A stretch of 64,000 bases of DNA from Tetrahymena thermophila SB210 (lineage: Eukaryota; Ciliophora; Oligohymenophorea; Hymenostomatida; Tetrahymenidae). The first letter of the stretch is position 1; the number at the start of each line of letters is the position of its first letter. The position numbers and the translations under genes were made by a program. The DNA lies in contig NW_002476143.1 of assembly GCF_000189635.1 (NCBI RefSeq), positions 1 to 64,000 on the forward strand, read 5' to 3'. Shown piece by piece: positions 24,237-36,851 of the stretch. The notes beneath the pieces are model-generated. The model was not told the origin of the DNA and made no database searches. It was given only the letters and a program-made list of their open reading frames with translations.

Positions 24237-27178
24237 ATGATGAAGACATCTCTATCACTAGTTTTACCAAAGCTCTAAAATATTTTGTCCCCTGTTAATG
24301 GTATCAATCTAAGCAAGTAAAACTCTGAGTCTCCTAAGATTTTCCAAAAGGTTATAAAAAAAGAAGCTAGCTATCAATAATCTCTACTACTGAGTCAACA
24401 GGTATCATATAATTCAGATGAAGAGGAAATCGAAGTATCCCTTGAGGTAACAAGAATAAAATTAGTTTTCTTAATATTTTAAACTTAATCAATTTAATGT
24501 AATTCTGGCATAATATTTTACTATTGTAACTAGAATACTTGGTAGATTTTATTGAAAGACCCTTAAAGTAGAACAGATAAATAACATGATTGCGTAAACG
24601 AATATGTAAAAGAGCTGGAAATGTTCAAACATTATATTGGGATTGTAAAAAAAGAAATAATAAAAAAAATATCTGGAAAGCTAATTGGTTATGAATTCTA
24701 GAAAAACTAAGTAGTTCTATCAAATGGTATAAATTATTTTATATAATTTTATTAAATTTAACTTAAACAGTCTAAATATATTAACTAAATATTTAATAAA
24801 TTATATAGAAGTCTTAGATAACAGCTATTTATTCATTATTTTGGAAGGTAAAGTTAGCATATACGATTGTAATTAAGCTAGTAATGGGGAGCAATCAAAA
24901 GCTAATTTTATCAAACAATACTAAAAAGGATATTGTATTAATTTAAATCATATTATCTTTTAGAGACCTTTTACTGATATTGCTATTTCTGATTCACATA
25001 CATTAATTGCAAAATTGGATAAAAAGATTTTTAGAAAATACCTTCTAGAGATAGAAGAACAGGCAGTAGAAGATGAAATCTCTTTTCTTTAAAATATAGA
25101 TCTATTTTCATAATTAAGCTTAGATGAATTTTAAGATTTATTGTTAAACATGGATATCTAAACACTTTCACTAAATGAAACCCTATATAATACTTTCTCT
25201 AAACCTGATGAGTTTTACATAATAAAATCTGGAAAAATTGGAGTATTTTTTATTTGATCTTTGTCTTATTAAAGGATAGGATAATTAAAAAATACTAGTT
25301 TTATACTTAGACTTAAAGGATATTTTATAAATAAATAAATGATCTCAAATTTTAATTTTTAACAAATAAACAAATAATTAATATGAGAGGGGTTTAATTT
25401 TTGACCCCTAATAATAAAAAATACACTAGTTATTAAAATGATTTTTGGAGATCTAAAAAAGTAAAACCAAATCCCAAATACTGTTACCCTCTAAATTATC
25501 CCTATTAATTTTTAATATTTTTATTTTTTAATGAAATTAAATTAATTAATTTTTTAAAATTATTTTAAAAAAAGATATTTAAAGGAAGATAAGTTGGTTA
25601 GATATAAAAAGAACTAAATTTCATAGATAATGAATAGATCAAAATTATTAATATTGGAATTTAAGAAGAAAATATACAAACAAAAAACTAGATTAACTTT
25701 TAAAATACTTTTTAAAGCGGCAAACCTAATTTTTAATCTTTGTTGAAATCTAATTATTATACAAAGGTAAATTTCTAAAATTAAAATAAATATAATCTAA
25801 TGATGTTTTTATTGATGTAGATTAAAGAGTTAAATACTTTTGATTTCTTAGGTTATGAAGAAATATTATCAAACACAGTAAATAATTTTTTTAATAAAAA
25901 TAAATATAAAATAAATAATATTTTAGTATAGAGATCATATCGCAAAGAGTTTACAAAATAATACTATTTTATATGTTTTTCGTAGAAGCTACTTTATAAA
26001 AAAAGTAAATTTAACTTATTTTATAATATGATTTCTATTAAATTATTATTTTAAAATAGCTCATGAAATTTAAATGTTTTGAAAAGATAATTTTTAAAAA
26101 GAGATATTCAAATAAGCTAGAAAGTAAAAAACAATAAAAATTAAATATCCAATTCGAATAAGACTTGCAATTAGGACTTAAATTTATAGAAAACCATTCA
26201 AAACCTAAAAGTTATTTGCTCTAAGATCTATCTTTAAATAATTCTGCTCTAATTGATACAACAAATACTTATGAAAGAAACTAAAAAAATTTTAATTCTT
26301 TGAATAATTCTTAGAAATAAAAATAATCATTTTCTCTTTATTGTAGTTAGAATTAAGAGGAATGTATCAGTCCCAAAAAAATATGTATACCAATTTAAAA
26401 TAATCAAAATAGACAAGTAAATGTAAGCAATAAAAAGATTCTAATACAGTAAAATTATTATTTAAAAAACTATTCGAATTCAGAAACTAAAGGTAATCTA
26501 CAAAATATTGGTTTCATGATGAGACAACAAGATAAAATTAATGCCTATCTTTATAAATAGAATTTAAAAGAATAATCAGCTTGTTTAGATATGCTTACTC
26601 CTAGATCAGACTATTCTCAAAATAGTGCAAGAAAATTATTAATCCATAATTAAGTAAATCAGAATGATCACGAAAAATAATAAAATACTTAAAATTAAAA
26701 AAACTTTGCAATAATTGAAGAAAGTTAAGCAAGATAAAGAAAATAATAAAATAAGAATAATTTGCATAAAGATTAACACAATCAATTGGATTCTCCTTTA
26801 ATATATTATTCACCTTTAAATTAAATTCAGAAGACTTTTTTAAAAACTGAATAAGAATATTTTAATAGTAATTTATAATAAAAAACAAAATCTGAACAAT
26901 CTTTTCTATAATAAGAATAGTAAAGAAATTGTAACAGTGTTCTTTCATCAACAAAAAAAATTAATACTCATACAAATTCAAGAAATATATTTTCTGATCC
27001 TTCTCCGTGTTTATCACAAATTTCTTTAAAAGATGAAATTACTCTTTAATAAAAGAAAAAAGGATCTCCTGAACATTTATAAACGTTTGGCTCCTAAAGT
27101 AACCTAAAAAATAATATGTTTTTTAATAAAAAATAATATTTTAATATTTTGAGTTTATAAAAAATTAGTAATGTTTGA
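24237..27178 (+). CDS. Cyclic-nucleotide-binding-domain protein, copy 2 of a tandem pair
   Basis: Seven exons (24237-24446, 24534-24726, 24809-25242, 25575-25766, 25821-25877, 25927-26004, 26060-27178) give 760 residues. Exons 1, 2, 5 and 6 have exactly the lengths seen in copy 1 (210, 193, 57 and 78 nt), and all introns interrupt the same codons. The ATG at 24237 (MMKT) aligns with MIKT of copy 1. Both cNBD-like units are present, and the second has LGYEEILSN at the cassette site, again without the family Arg. The Q/N/S-rich tail keeps short conserved blocks such as IQFEQDLQLGLKFIENHS. Intron 3 has grown to 332 nt against 68 nt in copy 1. Function is unknown; tandem duplication is clear. Confidence 0.85.
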
Positions 27179-27840
27179 GTGTAAAATAAACTTGTTTCTG
27201 ATTAAATTTCTTTTTCCAAAAGAAATTATAAGACCCTTTTAATTAACCACAAGATTGTTGTTATTTACTCTATTTTCAAAATTATAAAATTCGCTTATTA
27301 AGTTTCTTGAATTTGGCATCAAACAAAGTATGATGACTTTAAGTTTACTTTTAATAAATTATTTTAAAAGAAAATTCTAAAATAAATACTTATATATTTA
27401 TTTATTTTTAGTCAGCTTTTTTGTTGGAAAATAAATGCACATTTTAATGTGTAAATTTGTAATTAACATCAGTCAATAATACATTTTTGTTAAGCAAAGC
27501 TTGAATTAATTTAAAAATATTCAGATTTATATTACACAAAATTAATTTTGCTAAGTTCTATTCTGATGAATATTTACGAAATTTCTAAATATTTACCTCA
27601 ATTAAAAATTTTAATAACAAGAATTCTACCTTTTTAAATACAAATTTCTGAAATTAATATTTTCCTTATAAAATAGAATTGAAATAAGCTGACAAAAAGG
27701 AAATTAAGCAAATTATATCAAAGCTAATAGTTTATAAAAAATTAATCAAATTTACATTTGTAAATTTTTACACAAATTAAGATATTAACAAAACATTAAA
27801 TAAATAAGTATTATATCGCATATTATTAGACATTTATAAA
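27179..27840. other. Intergenic spacer
   Basis: AT-rich spacer of about 660 bases between two rightward genes. No coding sequence, RNA or repeat seen. Confidence 0.55.
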
Positions 27841-30800
27841 ATGAGTCTAAAACGCAATTTGCTACTCGTGTTTTTAACGCCAAGTGCTCTAATGATCATA
27901 TCGATTTCAATCCTTTTATATTTCAACTATAAAGTGATAGGAATAAATATAGATTTTATATAATAAGGCTTGGGCAGTGACAAAAACAGTATGCTACTTA
28001 GCCAATTAGCAAGAATCAAATAAATTTTGGAGATCAATTATGGATCTTAAGTTTCTGAATTGTATGCTGCTTCCTAATTTCAATAAAAAATAATAGATGG
28101 AGCTATTTTATTAAATTATAAAATGTTTTAACCTCCTTCTCTCAATCTAAATAAATTTTAATCAGGAAAAATATCTCCTCTTGAAAGTTAGCTCTACAGT
28201 AAAAACAAACTTCTATTTGACTTCTGGTAATTTACATCAATTTTAATATGAATTTTATAAAAGAATGTTTTTATTATTAAAAAATTAAAATTATTAAAAA
28301 TAATATATTTTATTTTTGATAATCAATTAAAAAATATTTATAAAAAATTAAAATAACTCTATGATTTTATAAATAATAGTTTAATTGCAAAATGAATTTT
28401 ATTTTATGCAAATAATTACTTAAATTACTAATAAAAGCACAATTAGGTTTATTTTAACTTTTTTTATTGTTCTTTTTATAAAATTTTTTTTTCTTTCTGA
28501 AATTTAACTGTAACTTAAAAGCTTTTCCTTTTTATCATAATTAAAAGGTATAAATAGGGATAAAACGATGTTTCTTAACTTTCTTCAATTGCTTACAAAG
28601 ATTATTTGTAATCCAGCTTAACCTCAATGATTTTAAGGGCAAGCTCTTAATCAAGAAAAACGGACTTCAGTAATCGCTCTTATAGCTAATATATTCTAAA
28701 AAGCAAGTTACTAAAAATAATTCCCCCAATTAATGATACAGAATACTTAACATCTATGGTTGATGAATGTTCTGGAGATGTTACTTTCAAAGGCTGCTAA
28801 AATCAGTTTTCGGAAACTTATTAACAAAATAGCTTTTGGCATACTTCTCCAACAGAATATGAGTTAGAAAAACAATTTTCGAATCTTTGCTCAATAACTT
28901 TTGGGTAAAATAAAATAATTTTCAAAGTAAATCTTACTTTATTGTTTCATAATAATAGAAATTAAGAAAATGTAAACAATACTCACTCTATTTTATGTTA
29001 AGAAATACCTCTATAAATTTTATTCAGCAATTTCACAAGTATCAATCAAACTTCTGGACTTAATATTATTGTGGTGTAAGCATTTAAATTCTTTTCTAAA
29101 ATTAATAAAAGTAAAAATTCAGTCTTCCTCTATTAATATAAATGTAATCAACGGCAATTATTAATAACAAATTAAAACAAGTTACTCTTGCATTAGCATT
29201 TAATTAAATACAAATTTAATAAAAAATCAATACATTAAATGTTAACACAAATAAACAAATAAATATACAATTAATTGTGTAAACAAACTAATTTGGATTA
29301 TTTTTATTCCATTTTTAGTTAACATTTAACATATAACACATATTTTTTAAAAAATAGAGATCCATCATCATAAAGATAAATATACAATAACAACAAACGA
29401 ATTCTAACTCCAAACGATAACTTTACTTCTATCTTATAAACTGAGTAAATTTCTCCACAGGGTATTTAAAGCGCAGAGAGTTAATATAAATAAATTTTAT
29501 AAGATTTCAAATTATCCGAAAACTAATCTAAAGATTACTATGATATTAGATCAAGAGGAATTTAAAAAACTATAGACACTTTAAATGGCCCTAAAGATTT
29601 TTTGCTTCAGATGATTGTAATTAATTTTAAAGAATAAAAATCTAAATAAACTTCCTATTACAATTTATATAATGTTATTTCGTGGATTGATTTAAATCAG
29701 TTAATAGAGGATTCAAATAAGTTAAAGGACGATGTGAATAGATTTATTTTAGTTTCTTATCTTGTTTGTGCTTTTGTCATTTTTTTTATTTTAATAATAT
29801 CTTTTCTTCATGCGATTAACATTTAGATACTGACAGAAAAACCAATTGAGGAACTCACTTAAATTCTCTAAAATATAAGAACAGATATTTTCAATGAAAC
29901 AAAAGAAACTCACAACAAGGAGTTTAATTATGAATTATAACAAGATTTAGATTAAATTAGTGAGAGTTTTTCGTCTTGTTAAGAACTTAAATGCTTATTT
30001 GAAACATTTCGCTAGACATTTTAAACGATTTAATATGCAAATGAAGCCTATTTTAAAGGAGATTAAGCATCTTCTTTACTTCATTGGGCACAAGCTGTAG
30101 TTTTTTTCGAAAATATAAAAAATTACAGAGCTCATGGAATTAGTTTAAACAACCTTGGAAATATTCATCTTTTAGAATTAAGATATGATGAAGCAATTGA
30201 TTGTTATGAAAAATCAATTGAAATTATTAATAATGAAATTAAAGAAAGCTATAAATAAGAATTTCATAAATTTGAAAAAAAACAATAAAAATAATATGAA
30301 CAAGAATAAGATTAAGAATTTAATAGCTTCAAGGATTTTAATTTTATAAAATTGAGCAGAATTATTTAATATTTACATGCTAATATTAAAAAATATAAAG
30401 GTGCTTTAGAACTAGTTAATAAGGAGTAATATAAAGAGTTTTTTGACAATAAGCTTTAGTTCTATGAAAAATAGATTTTTGAAATAATTTAAATTCTTGA
30501 TATTGATTTGAAACGAGATTGCTTGTGCTATGTAATATTATGCACTTGCTACTTTATTGATAAAAATTAAGAAAAGACTGATTAATTTTTGGAAAACATT
30601 TAAAATATTCTAATATAAATGGAGAATACTAAGTAATACTAATCAGAATATAATAGTTGTTCCCCATTAAAATACTAAGGAATGATGACTTTTACAGCAG
30701 ATTAAAATAATCAAAGTTAGCTTCAAACACCTTTGTCATAAATAGATTTTAAATTTAACAAAAATCAAAGACTCACTTTGTTTACTTAGGTATCTTTAAA

Positions 30801-33120
30801 CGGTGTAGAAGAGTAGCATTCGAGTTTAATTCCACCAATAAAGCAATCTAGTTCTTCAATTACATTAAATGTTAACACTTTTAATAATCAAAAATAACAT
30901 ATTTATAACATCTTGAATGAGAAAAAAAATTAAATGAATACTAAGAATAAATAAAAAGAAGAAAATCATTTAATTTCAAATTCTTTTAAAACAGTTTTTA
31001 GCTATAACAAAATGTAAGCACAATAAAAAGTTTTACCATAAATTTTATCAAAGAGATTTAAAAAGCCTTCATTAAATAAAAATCTTTCATATAACTCTGA
31101 GATAGTTGAAAAAATATAAAAAGTAGAAGAATAAAATTAAGATCAAGAGGAAGAGGAATTTTCAAATGGAAATTGTGTAAGCTAAATTCCATCCTCTGAA
31201 TAAACCACAATAAAAAATTCTTTTATTTTGAATAAGATAAACCCAAAATAAAATTCCTTAGTCTCATAAAAGCCATTACATTTACTTGAAGAATTGACTA
31301 AAAATCTACCAACAGTTCCATCATCAAATATTATTGATAATAATTTTTAAGAGTGTTCATTTTAAAAAAATAATTCTAAATAATTTCTTAGAAAAAATAG
31401 TTTATGTAATATTTCAAATTGTTAATAAATAAATAATTAGAATAACACCAACTTAAGCTATTTAGAACCTTAAAATTTACAAGAAACACTTGATCAAACT
31501 CATTTTAGTTTTTATGAAAGATAAAATAAATTCATAAATATTTAAGATTAAATGTATTCTATAAATACTGAACTTGATTAAAATAATCATTCTTTACATC
31601 AGGCAAGGACTCCTGAACTTCCTTTTATCAAATAAGGAACAGAAGAAACTCTTAAGACAATATTTGAATTACCTAATCCTTAATAAATAACTTAAATACC
31701 TGATTTAACTCTTTAAACTACTGACAGAGGATCACAAGAAGACAATAGAATAAAATTATTTACTCCATTAAAAATAGAAAAGAAAATGTCTTCACCGAGA
31801 AATAGCTGGAAAGAAGATTCTCCCTAAATAGAAAACAGACTAAAGAGAATTGCAAGCTAAAATATTATAAACAGAGGTAAAAATCTCTCTATTTTCAATA
31901 AGCCAGCTCAATAAAAATAAGAATCTCCATACTAAAATATTCCTTTAGAAATTTTTTAGTAGAAATTTTTGCTTTTAAAAGCCTTGTTAAATAACTCTAA
32001 GATATAAAAAACTTATGAATAAGTAGAGTTGATAACTCAGATATTTGAAAATTATCAAAGATATTATCTCTAAGATAGATTAGAAGCTCTTAAGTTTTTA
32101 AGCAAAACATTTAACACTAAAGATCAAGATTTGTACCTAAAAGATTTATATCAAAAGTTTTAGGAAGCTAAATGGAATTTAAAGATTGTTATCCATGAAT
32201 AATTTGGTGATTAGAGTTATTACAAAGTTGAGAGCTGCATTAAAACAGTAGTAGGGCTCATTTAAAAAATATCACCAAACAAGACAAACAAGTATTCGAT
32301 TTACATTAACAATGATATTTAAGAAGAATTAATGTCTGATTCTTTTGGAGATATTAACTTAAATTTTTTAAATGATTTTGAATTGCTTCTAAGAAAACAC
32401 TTTTAAACAAACACAGCTACTTAAAATAGCAAAAACTTTTACAAAGAAAGTTTTTAGAATGATGAAACACCAACCTAAACATTTATTTCTTAGGAAGATT
32501 TATATAAAAAGTATTCTTCTTAAAATGCAAATAACTAAAAGAAAGACCTACTTAAATAACATTAATTTGTTATTTAGGCTATAGAAATTTTGAGAAAATA
32601 CACTGATGCAAGCTTGAAAAAGGAGACTAAACTAGTGACAGTAAATAATGTATTTATTAAACAATTTCATTCGTTAACAGATTAACTAAATAACCCTAAA
32701 TTTGTTAATCTTTTTCTAGTATTTTGGAAGTTGATTTTTAAGTTCTATGGCTAAAATCTATGCAAAATTGATGATTAAAAAAATGACATAGAATAAATAG
32801 AAAATATAATTTTATCAATTCATGATGCTGAAGATGAAAAGAGTATATACGATGCAATATTTATACTAATTAGAATGAAACATTTTCTGATAAAACTTAA
32901 AATAAAAGTTATAATAAGGATTATTATTAAGTAATCATATTAAATAGATCTTTGCACTTAAAACCAAATAGCAAAACAAGCAAAAAAGTATGTTCAATTA
33001 ATGCAATTAAACCATTTAATTTAGGTTATTAGTTCATCTAATCACCTTAATAATTTCATTTAGTAAATAAGAGAACCTATCAGATATCTAGGAAACCAGT
33101 TAATCATAGAAAAAATTTGA
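27841..33120 (+). CDS. Large two-pass membrane protein with TPR module (receptor-like)
   Basis: Three exons (27841-28226, 28548-29075, 29319-33120) join in phase into 1571 residues. Residues 9-30 (LLVFLTPSALMIISISILLY) form a first membrane segment. About 415 residues follow as a probable ectodomain with cysteines and NDT, NFT and NQT sequons. A second membrane segment lies near 446-470 (SYLVCAFVIFFILIISFL). It is followed by a short amphipathic HAMP-like linker (TEKPIEELTQILQNIRT). At about 572-610 a canonical TPR reads SLNNLGNIHLLELRYDEAID. The rest is long, Q/N-rich and mostly low complexity, with a helical C-terminal block. The layout suggests a sensor that signals through TPR contacts. 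No kinase, cyclase or response-regulator motif is visible. Ectodomain fold and ligand are unknown. Confidence 0.75.
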
Positions 33121-33819
33121 CAAAAAAATAAAAATTATCACACTCCCATAAAAAGTTTTAATATTTCTTAACAAATTTTATTCTCTTTAAAACAATTTAA
33201 CAAATTTCCAAATTATATTCAAATATCATTAAAATCCATAACAAAGTAATTTTATTCAACAAATGTACTACCATTTTTAATAATTTATATTGCATTTAAA
33301 CTTATTTAATTATTAAACAGTTTAATTTATTTTAAATTTCAAATATTTAAATGGATAGTAAAATTAAATATAAATCCAAAAAACATTTCAAATTATTTTA
33401 GCAAAAACTTAACAAATAAATTACTATGACTTTAAAATAAATTAATTTTGTATGAAATAAATTAATTATATTATAAGAAAAGATAATTTTTGTGATAAAT
33501 GGCTTTGACTGACTGGTGATAACTGACTGATTATATGAACGAGCGAGTAGACGCAAATTAAATTAAGTTATGTATAAAAAAATGTTAAATTTAAAAAGCT
33601 TTAGAAATAAGTATTTATTATGATTTAATTAAAAATAATTTCTATTTTTGAAGAATCATTAATAATTTTCAATATAATTAAATAGGTGATAGTGAAATTA
33701 TAAATAATATCACAACATAATTAGGATAAGCAAAGAAATAAATGATTCCAAATTAAAATAGTAAATTATAAAGCAATTATTTAAGTTTAGTTAATAATTA
33801 TTATGATAAAAATAAAGTG
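33121..33819. other. Intergenic spacer
   Basis: About 700 AT-rich bases between rightward genes. No feature supported. Confidence 0.55.
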
Positions 33820-34344
33820 ATGGACTATCATTTAAATGGTCAATAACCGCCATAGAATCAATAGTTTTAGTTCAACCCTATGCAATATAATTAGCCACCA
33901 CCTCATAATTAATATTCAAATTAGCCATATTTCCAACAACCTTAAGGATTTTTACCTGACTAATAATCTATGTATCAAAATTAATAATAGCAGTAATTCA
34001 TGATGCATCCTCCTCCTAATTTTCCGATTTTGCAACCCCAATAGCAACAATCTGCTTCTGCATAACATAATATGATTCTAGAATAAGTTCTCAGCAAAAA
34101 TAATGAAAAGCTAAAGAATTCGCAACCAAAAAATGCATGCAGCTTTCATCCAACTGCAATTTCTAAATCTTGCAGGTAAAACTAAAGTTTAATTTTATAA
34201 GTAAAGCTTAAAACATTTTAATTATTTTTTTAATTTAGAACTTGCAGAAAAATTGCAGCTGAATAAGAAAGTAAAAGCAAGGAATAGAAGGACCAAGTAA
34301 TAACTTATGAATTCAAAATTTAAGGATATAAATTGTGCATCTGA
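33820..34344 (+). CDS. Small Q/P-rich protein with C/H metal-binding-like motif
   Basis: Two exons (33820-34175, 34239-34344) give about 153 residues. The first 85 residues are almost entirely Q, N, P, F and Y, a prion-like low-complexity composition (MDYHLNGQQPPQNQQFQF...). Near residue 107 a CSFHPTAISKSCRTC block has the spacing C-x2-H-x7-C-x2-C, like the first half of a B-box zinc finger. A lysine/glutamate tail follows. The 3' end is uncertain: a further possible intron (gtaata...ttcag, 34294-34350) would move the stop to 34354-34356 and shorten the tail. I do not recognise the family. Low-complexity plus zinc motif could suggest RNA-granule or ubiquitin-related roles, but that is speculation. 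Confidence 0.6.
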
Positions 34345-34495
34345 TTTCAGGAATGAGTTATGGAGTAAATTAATAAATATATCACTTTAATTCAGTAAAA
34401 ACCAAATTTTTCGGTTTTAAAATAAATAAGAATTAAATGTAAAAAGTTTTTTTATCTCGTTAGTTTATTAATTTATTTCAAACAAATTTTTGCTT

Positions 34496-34514
34496 GTTGG
34501 TTGGTTGGTTGGTT
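34496..34514. repeat. (TTGG)n simple repeat
   Basis: Nearly five TTGG units lie in the short spacer ahead of the PRP38-like gene. The sequence resembles but does not match the TTGGGG telomere unit, so it is a simple repeat rather than an internal telomere remnant. Confidence 0.7.
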
Positions 34515-34618
34515 GTTTCGTTTTAATGATCAAACTTCCTTTTTTCTGAAATGCTAGATGGACAAATTTTTATTTATAGAATTTATTAATATTATTTTTT
34601 AAGGAAAAAAAGGATAAA

Positions 34619-36319
34619 ATGGATGACGATTTAGACGCTGAATTGATTGAAGTGCTTCCTTCTACTGAAAAAGGAGAAAATAATATTTTTAGTATTTGGG
34701 AATATGATAGCTCTGGTACCTTAAATCCAAAGCTTAAAACAAATATTATGAATAGCAGCTATTTTAAAATTGATTTATTCAGCTTAAAAACTTACCATGA
34801 AGTTATTGATGAAATTTAAAAGCATGTTAATCATGCTGAACCCTATGCCATAGGTCCTACTGGTGTGCCTTCAACACTTTTCTGCTGTCTTTATAAATTT
34901 ATGCTTATGAAATTAACAGGTAGTTAATTTATGAAATTTGTTATTTAAAGTTTATATTTTCTATAAAAGTAAAATAGGTAAAGGGTTTAGTAGAGTACAA
35001 GCAAAGTCCAATGGTTCGTGCAATTGGTTTTTTATATATAAGATTTTGTTGTGATCCTAAATATATGTTTGCTTGGTTTAAGAAACACTTACTTGATGAC
35101 GAAGGTAATTAATTATTTTAGACTTAGATTTCTTTTAATTAATTTTATAATAATAGAATTTAAACCTGGTGCTGATAAAAACTCCCCTAATATGACTATC
35201 GGAGATTATGTAGAAAAGTTGTTAAGTGATCAAGAATATTATGGGACAAGACTTCCAAGAATTCCTATTAAAATTGAAACTAAAATAAAAGCTAAACTAG
35301 TCTTGAATTAAGAGAAAAGAGATAGAAAATAAAGTAATTTAGAAAACATCTCTAAATTTTAAAAGGAAACTCCTGTCATTGCTATTTCTAGTGTTGATGG
35401 AGAATGGCATGAAGGTATTGTTGAAAAAATTGAAGGAAAGCTTGTTTAAGTTAGATTTTTACCAGACAAAAACTTTGAAGGATGCAATGAATTAATCAAT
35501 TTTGGTGAAGTTGAACTTGTTAACTCTGATGATGCAAATGAAGATAAAAACCAATCTTATAAAAGCAAAAGCAGATCAAGATCTGTAGAAAAGGAAAAAA
35601 GAAGAAAATCTAGATCTAGGTCAAAATCAGGTAAAAGAAAAAGAAGCAGATCAAAAGATAAAAAGAAAAAGCATAGTAGCAGATCAAGGAGTCATGATAA
35701 ACACAAAAAGCATAAAAAAAGATCAAGTAGAAGTAGATCAAGAGATCGTGAACGTGAACGTGATCGTGATCGTGACCGTAAGCATAAAAGATCTAAATCA
35801 AAAGAAGAAAACAAGGCCAAGAGGTAAATTAATAAAAAATGAATGAGAATTCTTTTAATGTGTTCTTTTAAATAAAGTAAAATTGAGTCCATGAAGCAGA
35901 GAGAATAAAGAATAGAAGAAGAAATTAGAAGAAGATAAGCTGACTAAGCTGTTGCATATAGTAAAAGTGATGTTGCAAGAATACCCTAAAGCTATAAAAC
36001 AGCATTAAGTGGAAATATCTCTAAAATTGCCTAGTCTGGAAGAAGGTAATTTATTTTTTTCAAACTAAAATGTTAATCATTAAATTTAAAATCAAATAGT
36101 CCTTCAACCGGTAGAAGAGAAGAATTTGTTGAAACAGTAATTCCAAGTGTTGCAGAAAACAGAAACAAAAAATAAAATGAATAAGAAAAGCAACCTACTA
36201 AGCAAAAAACATAAGAATAAATTGAAAAAGAGCAAAGAATGTTACAAATGTATGGTGGTGATGTCCAAACTAAAGGATCAGCTTACACTTAAAACAGATA
36301 AGCCAGTGATTATGCTTGA
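34619..36319 (+). CDS. PRP38-family pre-mRNA splicing factor with Tudor-like insert and RS tail
   Basis: Five exons (34619-34919, 34970-35104, 35157-35823, 35878-36045, 36100-36319) give 496 residues. Residues 40-205 are the PRP38 domain: GPTGVPSTLFCCLYKF, KQVKGLVEYKQSPMVRAIGF, LYIRFCCDP and YYGTRLPRIPI all match the family signature. The acceptor at 34970 was chosen because it restores the KQV motif. PRP38 is a tri-snRNP protein needed for spliceosome activation. Residues 219-268 (VIAISSVDGEWHEGIVEKIE...) look like a Tudor/agenet beta-barrel. Then comes an RS domain (about 285-370) with SRSRS and alternating RE/RD dipeptides, as in PRPF38B. The C-terminal 120 residues are charged. RS and PRP38 parts are secure; the Tudor-like call is by pattern only. 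Confidence 0.9.
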
Positions 36320-36851
36320 AACCACTTTCAAAACTTTATCATAATTAAATTAGAGTATTTTGCATTAAGCAGAGTTTATATTGAATTTAGTATAAAAATT
36401 TGATATAAATTAATTAATTATTGATCATATTTTTAAAGCTTTATCCACAAATCAAATTAAATAATTAATTAATTAACATTAAAAATGAAAATATTTTCCT
36501 CGTTCTTAAAAACTCATTGTTTTAAAAATCATTAAAAAATATCTCCATAATAGAATTCAATTTAACCAATGATTATTTTTGATGGTTTTATTTTTAAATT
36601 AAATTGAATATTTGCTTTAATTTAATTTATAAAATTAAATAAAACATGATTAAATTTATACTTAAAATAACTTAATACTCATAAGATTTATTTAATTTAA
36701 AATTATGAATTATTGAAGAAAAGATAAATTAAAAAAGTAAATTTTTTTTTGATAAATATTTAAATTAGAATTATTTAATTAACAGAAAATAAAATTAGTT
36801 AATTAATACAACTTTTATATAGTCTTAATTGAAAAAATAATTATTGAATTA
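36320..36851. other. Convergent intergenic spacer
   Basis: The PRP38-like gene (rightward) and the SPAG1-like gene (leftward) converge here. The 530 AT-rich bases must hold both 3' ends. No further feature is visible. Confidence 0.55.
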
